From Actinomycetes bacterium (GTDB taxonomy: Bacteria > Actinomycetota > Actinomycetes > Propionibacteriales > Propionibacteriaceae), in NCBI GenBank assembly GCA_009785885.1, contig WQUE01000197.1, positions 1 to 11,201 of the forward strand: a stretch of DNA of 11,201 bases. The letters run 5' to 3'. Every line of letters starts with the position of its first letter. Positions within the stretch are counted from its first letter, which is position 1. The notes below the pieces were generated by a model. That model was not told where the DNA came from and did no database searches. It was given only the letters and a program-made list of their open reading frames with translations. Shown here one piece after another: positions 1 through 6,341 of this stretch. Made by a program: the position numbers and the translations under genes.

Positions 1-660
1 CCCCTGGCCTGGCCGCAGCAGGTGCTGTTCGGCAAGCTGATCGCCGCCGGGTTGGCCGTCGCGACGGTCGACTACCGCCACCGCGCCGAATGGCCCGACC
101 CGGCCGCGGCCGTGCGCGACGTCCGGGCCGCGATCCGCTACGTCCGCCACTACGCGGGCGAGTTCGGCATCGATGCGTCCCGTGTCGGGATCTGGGGTGA
201 GTCGGCGGGCGGCTTCCTGGCGGCGTTCGCCGGGCTCACGGGCGACGGTCCGGGACTCGTCCCGGCCCTGGACCACCTGGGCGACGAGGGTGTGATGGAC
301 GCCCCGTCGGCGGTGCAGGCCGTGGCCGACTGGTATGGCGTGCACGACCTGGGCGGCTGGCTATCCGCCGCGGACGTTGCGGCGACCGGTTTCACCCGGC
401 GGCAATTGGCCGCCGCGTCCCCGCTGGCCCACGTGCCGGCCGACGGCTCGGATCTCCCACCGTTCCTGCTGCTGCACGGCCTGGACGACAAGGTCGTGCC
501 GTTCGACCAGAGCGACCGGCTGCACGCGGCGCTGATCGAGGCGGGCGCCTCCAGCACGCTCATCGGCATCCCCGGCGCCGACCACGTGTTCGTCGGCGCC
601 GACCCGCTGCCACTGATGGACCAAACGATCGCCTGGCTGGCGGAGGTACTGGCGGCGTGA
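1..660 (+). CDS. Alpha/beta hydrolase (esterase/lipase type), 5'-truncated by the window edge
   Basis: The frame is open from base 1 and no start is convincing, so the true N-terminus lies upstream; a GTG at 22 exists but would cut into the fold. Seen: the VDYRHRAEWPDPAAAVRDV segment typical of the alpha/beta-hydrolase-3 and BD-FAE esterases, the nucleophile elbow GESAGG with the Ser codon at 202-204, the acid region HGLDDKVVPF (likely Asp codon 487-489) and the catalytic His in GADHVF (codon 583-585). The Ser-Asp-His triad is therefore intact. The oxyanion-hole HGG motif expected before the visible part is outside the window. Family knowledge says these are cytosolic enzymes that hydrolyse carboxylic esters; the substrate cannot be told. 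Its TGA overlaps the GTG of the next gene by 4 bp, so the two are probably translationally coupled, although no pathway link between them is obvious. Confident on family, not on substrate. Confidence 0.85.
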   Translation, partial: PLAWPQQVLFGKLIAAGLAVATVDYRHRAEWPDPAAAVRDVRAAIRYVRHYAGEFGIDASRVGIWGESAGGFLAAFAGLTGDGPGLVPALDHLGDEGVMDAPSAVQAVADWYGVHDLGGWLSAADVAATGFTRRQLAAASPLAHVPADGSDLPPFLLLHGLDDKVVPFDQSDRLHAALIEAGASSTLIGIPGADHVFVGADPLPLMDQTIAWLAEVLAA

Positions 661-1436
661 GCGCGCCCAGGACCCGGCCGGCCAAGCAGGCGCCCCCGCC
701 GCACGCGGGTGGTGCGGTCGCGCCGGCGCTACCGGCGAGCGCCGTCCCCCGCCACGTCGCGATCGTCATGGACGGCAACGGACGCTGGGCCAAGGCGCGC
801 GGCCTGCCCCGGACCGAGGGCCACCGGGCCGGCGAGGCCGTGCTGATGGACGTGATCGCCGGCGCCATCGAGATCGGCGTGTCGTGCCTGTCGGTGTACG
901 CGTTCTCGACGGAGAACTGGCGGCGCTCCCCCGACGAGGTGCGCTTCCTCATGGGCTACAGCCGGGACGTGATCCACCACCGCCGCGACGAACTGGACGC
1001 CTGGGGCGTGCGGGTGCGCTGGTCTGGACGCCACCCGCGCCTGTGGAAGAGCGTGATCGCCGAGCTGGAGCGGGCCGCGGACCAGACTCGCGACAACACC
1101 GTGATCGACCTTCAGTTCTGCATCAACTACGGCGGACGCGCCGAGATCACCGACGCGGCCCGGGCCGTCGCCACCCTGGCCGCGCAGGGGCGTCTCGATC
1201 CGGCCCGCCTCACCGAGCGCGCCTTCGCCGCGCACCTCTACGCACCCGACCTGCCGGATGTCGACCTGTTCCTCCGGACGTCCGGAGAGCAGCGGCTTTC
1301 CAACTTCCTGCTGTGGCAGTCGGCCTACGCCGAGCTGATGTTCCTCGACAAACCGTGGCCCGAGATCGATCGTATGGACCTGTGGGCGGCGATCGCGGCC
1401 TACGCCCGCCGGGACCGCCGCTTCGGCGCCGCATGA
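657..1436 (+). CDS. uppS: Isoprenyl transferase (cis-prenyltransferase, undecaprenyl/polyprenyl diphosphate synthase)
   Basis: Adds isopentenyl diphosphate units in cis to an allylic diphosphate, giving the long polyprenyl diphosphate that becomes the lipid carrier for peptidoglycan and other wall glycans; it acts at the inner face of the membrane. The 259-residue product carries the whole family signature: HVAIVMDGNGRWA with catalytic Asp39, RTEGHRAG, YAFSTENW at 81-88, and RTSGEQRLSNF at 207-217. Arg207, Arg213, Ser215 and Glu226 match the diphosphate/Mg2+-binding residues of E. coli UppS with a constant offset of 13. The extra length is a Pro/Ala-rich N-terminal tail of about 30 residues, common in actinobacterial homologues. 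The GTG start overlaps the upstream TGA (GTGA, 657-660). Actinobacteria often have two such enzymes (short- and long-chain), so product chain length is uncertain. Confidence 0.95.
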   Translation: MSAPRTRPAKQAPPPHAGGAVAPALPASAVPRHVAIVMDGNGRWAKARGLPRTEGHRAGEAVLMDVIAGAIEIGVSCLSVYAFSTENWRRSPDEVRFLMGYSRDVIHHRRDELDAWGVRVRWSGRHPRLWKSVIAELERAADQTRDNTVIDLQFCINYGGRAEITDAARAVATLAAQGRLDPARLTERAFAAHLYAPDLPDVDLFLRTSGEQRLSNFLLWQSAYAELMFLDKPWPEIDRMDLWAAIAAYARRDRRFGAA

Positions 1437-1461
1437 GGGTGCCGGCCGCCCGGCGGGGGCG

Positions 1462-1467
1462 TAGACT
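1462..1467 (+). promoter_or_regulatory. Candidate -10 box (TAGACT) of a leaderless promoter for the MFS gene
   Basis: TAGACT fits the actinobacterial TANNNT -10 pattern and ends exactly 7 nt before the in-frame GTG at 1475. Transcription would then begin at or next to the start codon, the layout of leaderless mRNAs that are frequent in actinobacteria. No good -35 box is seen at about 1439-1444, and no Shine-Dalgarno sequence precedes the GTG. This is inference from spacing. Confidence 0.5.
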
Positions 1468-1474
1468 GCTCCGC

Positions 1475-2773
1475 GTGCCGCGACTGTTTGCCCAAGTGAC
1501 GGCGACATTTGCGTCCTTGCATTACCTCAACTACCGCCTGTGGTTCGTCGGCGCGCTCATCTCGAACCTGGGTGCGTGGGTGCAGCGCATCGGGCAGGAC
1601 TGGTTGGTGTTGCGCGTCCTGACGCACGGTAACGGCATCGCCCCCGCCGTCGTCACCGCCCTCCAGTTCATCCCCGTGATCGTGCTGACGCCGTGGGCCG
1701 GGCTGCTCGCCGACCGCCTGCCCCGCCGCCGTCTGTTGATCGCCACCCAGGCCGGCCAGGGGTTCCTCGCCTTCGTCCTGGGAACGCTGACGCTGACGGG
1801 CGCCGTCCGGCTGTGGCACGTGTTCGTCCTCGCGTTTCTGCTCGGCTGCGTGACCGCGATGGACGGGCCCGTCCGACAGACGTTCGTCACCGAGATGGTG
1901 CCCCCGGACATGCTTCCGAACGCCGTCGGGTTGAACTCGGCCTCGTTCAACGGTTCGCGCCTCGTCGGCCCGGCCGTGGCGGGCCTGCTGATCGCGGCGG
2001 TCGGCACCGGCTGGACGTTCGTCCTGAACGGCTGCACGTTCGTCGCGACCATCGCCGGCTTGGCACTCATGCGGCCGGCGCTGCTCTACCAGGTGCCCAA
2101 GGCGCCGGTCGCGAAGGGCCAGATCCGCGACGCCATCGCGTACGTCCGCGGCCGCCGCGACCTGCTCATGATCTTCGGCATCATGGCGACGATCAGTTGC
2201 CTCGGCTTCAACACGCAGCTCACCATCTCGCTCATGGCGACGAAGGTGTTCGACCGGCCCGCCGGCCAGTTCGGCCTGGCCAGCTCGATCTTCGCGATCG
2301 GCGCGCTCGCCGGTGCGCTGCTCGCCGCGCGCCGGCGCCACCCCAGGCTCCGGCTGGTCCTCACCGCCGCCTTCTGCTTCGGGATCGCCAGTGCGATCTC
2401 AGCCGCGATGCCGACGTACTGGACCTACGGTGCCGCCGGCGCCCTGGTCGGCCTGTGCACGCTGACGCTCATGACCGCGGCCAACTCAGTCGTCCAGATG
2501 AGCACGGAACCCGCGCTGCGCGGGCGCGTCGTCGCCCTGTACCTGCTCGTGTTCCAGGGCGTCACGCCGCTCGGCTCGGTGATCGTCGGCGTGATCGCCG
2601 AGCACGTCTCCACGCGGTGGTCGATCGGCATGGGTGCCGTCGCCTCCCTGGCCGTCAGTCTCGGCGCCCTGCTGTGGGCCCGGCGCAACTGGCACGTGGT
2701 CGTCCACCTGGAATCCGTCTTTCCCCCGCGTGTGAGTGTCCTCGACGCGCACGACACCGGCCCCCTCCGTTAG
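1475..2773 (+). CDS. MFS_3-type major facilitator exporter (EntS-like)
   Basis: A membrane exporter of about 432 residues with roughly 12 hydrophobic helices. Its N-terminal LNYRLWFVGALISNLGAWVQ followed by RIGQDWLVLRVLT is characteristic of the MFS_3 family (enterobactin exporter EntS and many putative drug/siderophore exporters). The loop LLADRLPRRR (about 77-86) matches the MFS motif A between helices 2 and 3, and GLNSASFNGSRLVGPAVAG is another hallmark stretch. The substrate cannot be inferred; drug or small-molecule efflux driven by proton exchange is the family norm. The GTG at 1475 is chosen because a TAGACT box sits 7 nt upstream and the conserved family N-terminus follows after about 15 residues. 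An alternative ATG at 1433, overlapping the uppS stop (ATGA), would add 14 Arg/Pro-rich residues and imply coupling with uppS. The TAG stop overlaps the stop of the convergent gene. Confidence 0.85.
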   Translation: MPRLFAQVTATFASLHYLNYRLWFVGALISNLGAWVQRIGQDWLVLRVLTHGNGIAPAVVTALQFIPVIVLTPWAGLLADRLPRRRLLIATQAGQGFLAFVLGTLTLTGAVRLWHVFVLAFLLGCVTAMDGPVRQTFVTEMVPPDMLPNAVGLNSASFNGSRLVGPAVAGLLIAAVGTGWTFVLNGCTFVATIAGLALMRPALLYQVPKAPVAKGQIRDAIAYVRGRRDLLMIFGIMATISCLGFNTQLTISLMATKVFDRPAGQFGLASSIFAIGALAGALLAARRRHPRLRLVLTAAFCFGIASAISAAMPTYWTYGAAGALVGLCTLTLMTAANSVVQMSTEPALRGRVVALYLLVFQGVTPLGSVIVGVIAEHVSTRWSIGMGAVASLAVSLGALLWARRNWHVVVHLESVFPPRVSVLDAHDTGPLR

Positions 2774-4029
2774 GGCTTGCCCGGGGGTGGGTCCTCGACT
2801 GGACCCGATGCCGCGGCGTCGTGCGGTTCGGCGCCGCCGGCCGGCTGGTCCGGCGCCGTCTCCTCGCCCGGCGGCAGGAACTGCGTCCCGGTCGGTGCCG
2901 CAACCATGTCGGGCGCACCCGCGGGAGGCACCGGCGGCGTCGGTGCGGACGTGAGCTGCTCCGGCGTGAACGGTTCCGTCGCACCGTCCGGGCTCGTCAC
3001 CGGCGCCGACAGGCCGCCGCGACGGCGGCCGATCAACCAGGCGGCCCCGCCGGCCAACGTCGCCACGAGCCCCATGATGGAGGCGAACTCGACCACCGAC
3101 AGCGCACCGTGCCCGAGGGCGCCGGCCAGGCTCGCAGGCCGGGTCGGCACGGCCTGCTGGCCTGGGTACCGGCCGGTGCCGTTCGGGTTGTTGAAGCCTC
3201 CGGGGAAGTTGCCGTAGCCGCCGCTGGGCCGGGTCGTCGGCATGGTGCCCGACTGCCCCGGCTGGTCGCTGGGCGCGGCGGTGGGACGACTCGTCGGCAT
3301 GCCGCTGGGGCGCGTCCGCGACGGCGCGTCGGACGGCAGCGTCGTCGGGAAGCCGGACGGCCAGGTGCCCGTGGGGAGCCCCGACGGGAACGCCGTCGGG
3401 AAGTTGCTCGGGCGGGTCCCGCCCGGATAGACGCCTCCCCCTCGCCCCGGAGCGGGAGCGGACGCCTGGGGGAACGGGGCGCCGAACCACGCCAGCGCAC
3501 CCGTGGCGGTCAGGCTCACGATCCCACCCACCGCGACGATCGCCACGAGTCCGGCGGCCAGGGGCGGCGGGACCTTCAGGGCGGCCCGGACAACGCCGGC
3601 GTTCAGGCCGAGGTGCACGCCCGCCAGGACGACCAGCAGAATCGCCGCGAACTCGTGCACGCCCACCTGGTGCTGCGTGGGCGTGATCGCGTTCCAGTGC
3701 CGTCCCGCCACCATCGCCAGGCCTGTGCCCATCACCACGATGAGATCGACCGCCACCAGCGCGCCGACGATATGGCTCGCCAGCCGCGTCGTGTCGGTCA
3801 TCGACCCCCAACCGGCGGCCAGGTGGGCCGCGAACGCCGCCACGACGAGGACCGCCGCCACCGCATGGGGCACCAGGCCCAATCGCGTGGGGCCCGCCAG
3901 AGCCAGCCCCAGGACGATCACGGCCACGACGTCCAGCCCGATTCGCCACCCCCTGAGCGTGCCCGGCCTTACCGGCGCGCCGGTTGCGTCCCCTGCCCCA
4001 TCGTTCCGGGTGTCGACGTCACTCACCAT
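2770..4029 (-). CDS. Polytopic membrane protein, DUF4405/cytochrome-b-like, with a Pro/Ser/Gly-rich C-terminal extension
   Basis: A 419-residue protein in three parts. Residues about 30-182 hold five hydrophobic helices with His55, His69, His86, His125 and His139; the helix HEFAAILLVVLAGVHLGLN resembles DUF4405 and other b-heme-type four-helix membrane proteins. Both His55/His69 and His125/His139 are 14 residues apart, as in bis-His heme helices. Next comes a disordered linker of about 115 residues (roughly 183-300) rich in PSGFPT, GMPT and YGNFPGG motifs, then another hydrophobic helix ending in WLIGRRR, and an acidic Pro/Ala-rich tail. Likely role (inference): membrane electron transfer or heme-linked sensing for the adjacent ABC exporter. 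It is last in the operon, 37 nt after the second adaptor. The start is ATG 4029 or GTG 4026; an AAGGAG at 4032-4037 is 2 nt from the former and 5 nt from the latter, so GTG 4026 may be the true start. Gene call secure, function not. Confidence 0.8.
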   Translation of the reverse strand: MVSDVDTRNDGAGDATGAPVRPGTLRGWRIGLDVVAVIVLGLALAGPTRLGLVPHAVAAVLVVAAFAAHLAAGWGSMTDTTRLASHIVGALVAVDLIVVMGTGLAMVAGRHWNAITPTQHQVGVHEFAAILLVVLAGVHLGLNAGVVRAALKVPPPLAAGLVAIVAVGGIVSLTATGALAWFGAPFPQASAPAPGRGGGVYPGGTRPSNFPTAFPSGLPTGTWPSGFPTTLPSDAPSRTRPSGMPTSRPTAAPSDQPGQSGTMPTTRPSGGYGNFPGGFNNPNGTGRYPGQQAVPTRPASLAGALGHGALSVVEFASIMGLVATLAGGAAWLIGRRRGGLSAPVTSPDGATEPFTPEQLTSAPTPPVPPAGAPDMVAAPTGTQFLPPGEETAPDQPAGGAEPHDAAASGPVEDPPPGKP

Positions 4030-4031
4030 GA

Positions 4032-4037
4032 CTCCTT
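4032..4037 (-). promoter_or_regulatory. Shine-Dalgarno AAGGAG of the DUF4405-like gene
   Basis: This strong AAGGAG lies in the 37-nt gap after the second adaptor gene. It excludes the upstream in-frame start at 4206, which has no conserved protein sequence behind it. Its 2-nt distance from ATG 4029 is unusually short, while the 5-nt distance to GTG 4026 is more normal. Confidence 0.7.
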
Positions 4038-4066
4038 CTTCAAGAGAAACCTTGCAGCGGCACCGC

Positions 4067-6328
4067 TCAGCCGCCGAGCCGGACCTGACTGTTGCCGACT
4101 CGAAGCGAGTTCGATGTCGGCAGCGGCGTGCTGGAATCGGCCAGCACGACTTTCGTCCCGGCCTGCAAACCCTGCGTGATCGCCACCTGCGTGTCGCCCA
4201 CGGCACCCAGTTGGACGGTGGTGGTTGCGACGGTCCCGTCGGCGTGGAGGACCGTGACCGTGCCGGTCGTGGCCCCGGCCGAGGCGCGCGTCACCGCACT
4301 GATCGGCACCGTGACGACGTTCTGGCTCGCGAGCACCGTGATCTTCACCGTGCACGCGACGCCGGCGAGGAACGCGTCGGCCTTGGGATCCGTGCTGGAC
4401 ACCATCACCGGGAAGCCGGACGAACCGGGCAGGAGACCCTTCGTCGTCACCGTGGCGTTGACCGTGCCCGCGTTCGGTTGCGTGATGGTTGCCGTTTCCC
4501 CCGGCTTCACCACCCGGTAGCTCGACGCCGGCACCGACACGTTGACCGTGATCGGCCCGCTGCCGATGAAGGTGACAGCGGTGCTCGGGCTCACCTGGTC
4601 GCCGACGGCGAACGGCAGGTTGGCGACAACGCCCGTGATCGGCGCGACCATCGTCGCCGCCGCCAGGTTCGCCTGCGCGGTGGCCAGAGCGGTCTGAGCG
4701 CTGGTCACCGCGTTCTTCGCGTCCTGCAGCGTCGTCTGGGTGCCCCCGCTCGACCGGCCCGTGTTGCCGCCGGCCGCACTGGTGTTGCCGCCGGCCGCAC
4801 TGGTGTTGCCGCCGGCCGCACTGGTGTTGCCGCTTGCCGCGTTGCTGGTGCCGCTCGCCGCGGTCGAGGTGCTGCGGGTCGATGAGGTGGCGTTGCCGGC
4901 CGAGGTCCCGGATCCGCCCGCGGTTGACTGTGCCGATCCGGTGGACGAGGCCTCGCAGACCGGCTGGATCGCGATCAGCGCCTTGAACAGCGCCTGGTTC
5001 GCGTGCGACGTCTGCTGTTGGGCGCCGGACAGATCCGCCTGCGCCTGCTGCACGGTCGTCATCGCCAGCGCGCACGCCATGAGATCGTCGGCGGACAGAC
5101 TGGGTTTCCCGCTGCTCGTGGGCGTGGGTGTCGACGAGGTTTCCGAGGGGCTGGACGGCGTCGTGTCCGGCGTGGCCGTCGGCGTGGCCGTCGGCGTCGT
5201 CGTCGGCGTGGCCGTCGGCGTGGCCGTCGGCGTCGTCGTCGGCGTGGATGAATCCGTCGGCGCTGCCGTCGGCGTCGTCGTCGGCGTGGCCGTCGGCGTG
5301 GCCGTCGGCGTCGTCGTCGGCGTGGCCGTCGGCGTGGCCGTCGGCGTCGTCGTCGGCGCGGACGTCGGCGTCGTCGGTGCGGACGTCGGCGTCGTGGGCG
5401 CAGATGTCGGCGTCGTCGGTGCGGACGTCGGCGTCGTGGGCGCAGATGTCGGCGTCGTGGGTGCGGACGTCGGCGTTGTGGGCGCGGACGTCGGCGTCGT
5501 TTCCGTCGGCTGTGGCCCTGGACCGGTCGGACTACCGCCGGGATGCGTCGGGGTGGCGGTGGGCTTGGAGCCTGGCGAGGTCGGCGTGATGCCCGTGGCC
5601 GCGTAGACGGGGGCGCAGGCCGTCGCCAGCGCCGACGAGGCCGCGTCGACTGCCTTCTGGACCTTCCCCTGGGCGTCCTGCGCCTGCTGGGCGGCCTTCT
5701 GCAGATCGGTGACCTGGCTGGTGGTATCCGTGGCACCCGGGCTCGCCGACGAACCGGGGCTCGCGTTCGTGGACGGGCGGCTGGTGGACGCGGACGGGCT
5801 GGCCGACGCAGTGGGCGTGCTGCGCGACGCCGTCGAGGAGGACTGCGCGGTCGAGGCTGACGCCGAGGTGCTCGTGGACGCGGCGGCGGCGTTCTCCAGT
5901 TGCTCCACCGTCAGGACCGCCTGGTCGTAGGTGGCCTGCGCGGTGTCGACGGCGTACTGCAGCGGCGTCGGGTCGATGGCGGCAATGGTTTGCCCCTTCG
6001 TCACCGTGTCGCCGGGCGCCACGGACACCGACGTCACGGTGCCGGACGAGGGGAACGACGCCGTCGCCTTGTTGGCCTTCACGACGGTGCCGGTCAGCGT
6101 CAACACCTGGGACACGTCGCCGGTGGTGGCGGTCGCGGTGACGTATTGCGGTCCGGCGGGGGCGCCGAACGCGACCTGCCGCACGGCCACCGCGATGACC
6201 GTCGCGACGGCGACAATGATCACCACCGCGACCCATGGTTTCCCGCGACCGCCGGCGCGCGAGGAACGCCTGGGCGACGGGGCATCGTCCTGGCTTGTCA
6301 GGACCTCATCTAGGATTGGCTCACTCAT
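4067..6328 (-). CDS. HlyD/MacA-family membrane fusion (adaptor) protein with three low-complexity inserts
   Basis: Extracytoplasmic adaptor of an ABC exporter, 753 residues against about 370-450 for the family. Order: charged N-tail; membrane anchor about 31-49; first half of the lipoyl/barrel-sandwich domain (VAPGDTVTKGQTIAAIDP, 103-120); first helix to about 146; Ser/Thr/Ala-rich insert 147-203; helix about 204-240; Pro/Thr linker about 245-400 with 36-bp and 21-bp repeat arrays; helix about 408-457; Gly/Ser/Asn-rich insert about 459-527 with GNTSAAG repeats; last helix about 528-560; second lipoyl half (MVAPITGVVANLPFAVGDQV); beta-barrel; and membrane-proximal domain (VVTVPISAVTRA). The coiled-coil arm is thus split into four pieces. 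Cys238 and Cys419 flank the Pro/Thr linker; Cys458 and Cys659 are the only others. ATG 6328 has GAGGAG 7 nt upstream and lies 12 nt after the permease stop. The adaptor identity is clear; what the inserts do is unknown. They may cross or bind the wall in a monoderm lacking TolC (inference). Confidence 0.88.
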   Translation of the reverse strand: MSEPILDEVLTSQDDAPSPRRSSRAGGRGKPWVAVVIIVAVATVIAVAVRQVAFGAPAGPQYVTATATTGDVSQVLTLTGTVVKANKATASFPSSGTVTSVSVAPGDTVTKGQTIAAIDPTPLQYAVDTAQATYDQAVLTVEQLENAAAASTSTSASASTAQSSSTASRSTPTASASPSASTSRPSTNASPGSSASPGATDTTSQVTDLQKAAQQAQDAQGKVQKAVDAASSALATACAPVYAATGITPTSPGSKPTATPTHPGGSPTGPGPQPTETTPTSAPTTPTSAPTTPTSAPTTPTSAPTTPTSAPTTPTSAPTTPTSAPTTTPTATPTATPTTTPTATPTATPTTTPTAAPTDSSTPTTTPTATPTATPTTTPTATPTATPDTTPSSPSETSSTPTPTSSGKPSLSADDLMACALAMTTVQQAQADLSGAQQQTSHANQALFKALIAIQPVCEASSTGSAQSTAGGSGTSAGNATSSTRSTSTAASGTSNAASGNTSAAGGNTSAAGGNTSAAGGNTGRSSGGTQTTLQDAKNAVTSAQTALATAQANLAAATMVAPITGVVANLPFAVGDQVSPSTAVTFIGSGPITVNVSVPASSYRVVKPGETATITQPNAGTVNATVTTKGLLPGSSGFPVMVSSTDPKADAFLAGVACTVKITVLASQNVVTVPISAVTRASAGATTGTVTVLHADGTVATTTVQLGAVGDTQVAITQGLQAGTKVVLADSSTPLPTSNSLRVGNSQVRLGG
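4761..4844. repeat. 21-bp tandem repeat, three identical copies plus one diverged, inside the second adaptor gene
   Basis: Copies at 4761-4781, 4782-4802 and 4803-4823 are identical; the fourth (4824-4844) has drifted in its second half. On the coding strand each unit gives seven residues, so the protein shows GNTSAAG repeated in register. The period is a multiple of 3, so copy-number changes keep the frame. Confidence 0.9.
5172..5357. repeat. 36-bp tandem repeat array (four perfect-length copies plus one 42-bp variant)
   Basis: Units lie at 5172-5207, 5208-5243, 5286-5321 and 5322-5357, with a diverged 42-bp unit at 5244-5285. Each 36-bp unit is itself built from gtggccgtcggc- and gtcgtcgtcggc-type 12-mers and encodes the 12-residue PTATPTATPTTT on the minus strand. 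The variant unit breaks the pattern with AAPTDSST. It lies in the Pro/Thr linker of the second adaptor and keeps the reading frame. Confidence 0.9.
5358..5504. repeat. 21-bp tandem repeat array, seven copies, directly abutting the 36-bp array
   Basis: Units begin at 5358, 5379, 5400, 5421, 5442, 5463 and 5484, recognised by gcggac or gcagat followed by gtcggcg. Alternation of the gcggac and gcagat types across 5379-5462 gives a 42-bp higher-order repeat present twice, which points to duplication in dimers. Each unit encodes seven residues, giving repeated PTSAPTT in the Pro/Thr linker of the second adaptor. Distinct periods side by side suggest two separate expansion events. Confidence 0.9.
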
Positions 6329-6335
6329 GAGTTGT

Positions 6336-6341
6336 CTCCTC
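6336..6341 (-). promoter_or_regulatory. Shine-Dalgarno GAGGAG of the second adaptor gene
   Basis: GAGGAG lies 7 nt before ATG 6328 and overlaps the first base of the coding-strand region next to the permease TAG stop (6341-6343). This supports ATG 6328 as the start and translation of the adaptor right after the permease. Confidence 0.7.

Noticed and set aside
884..1474. N-terminal extension of the MFS frame back to 884
   Set aside because: This part lies inside uppS in another frame and encodes Arg/Pro-rich sequence; the MFS family N-terminus begins only after 1475.
2486..3949. Minus-strand open frame of 487 codons overlapping the DUF4405-like gene
   Set aside because: It is Arg/Gly-rich without hydrophobic helices, while the chosen frame shows membrane helices and regular His spacing and has a strong ribosome site.
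1693..4179. Plus-strand open frame of 828 codons
   Set aside because: It runs across the MFS gene in another frame and then antisense to the DUF4405-like gene. It is Arg/Pro/Gly-rich with no family pattern, a typical GC-driven shadow.
5172..5504. Possible CRISPR array because of regular repeats
   Set aside because: The repeats are head-to-tail with no unique spacers, have periods divisible by 3, and are translated in frame within the adaptor gene.
4740..5606. Plus-strand open frame rich in Val/Gly/Asp repeats, looking like a repeat protein
   Set aside because: It is the antisense reading of the adaptor's Pro/Thr and Gly/Ser/Asn inserts. It has no ribosome site and no domain, and the sense frame continues into clear lipoyl and barrel domains on both sides.
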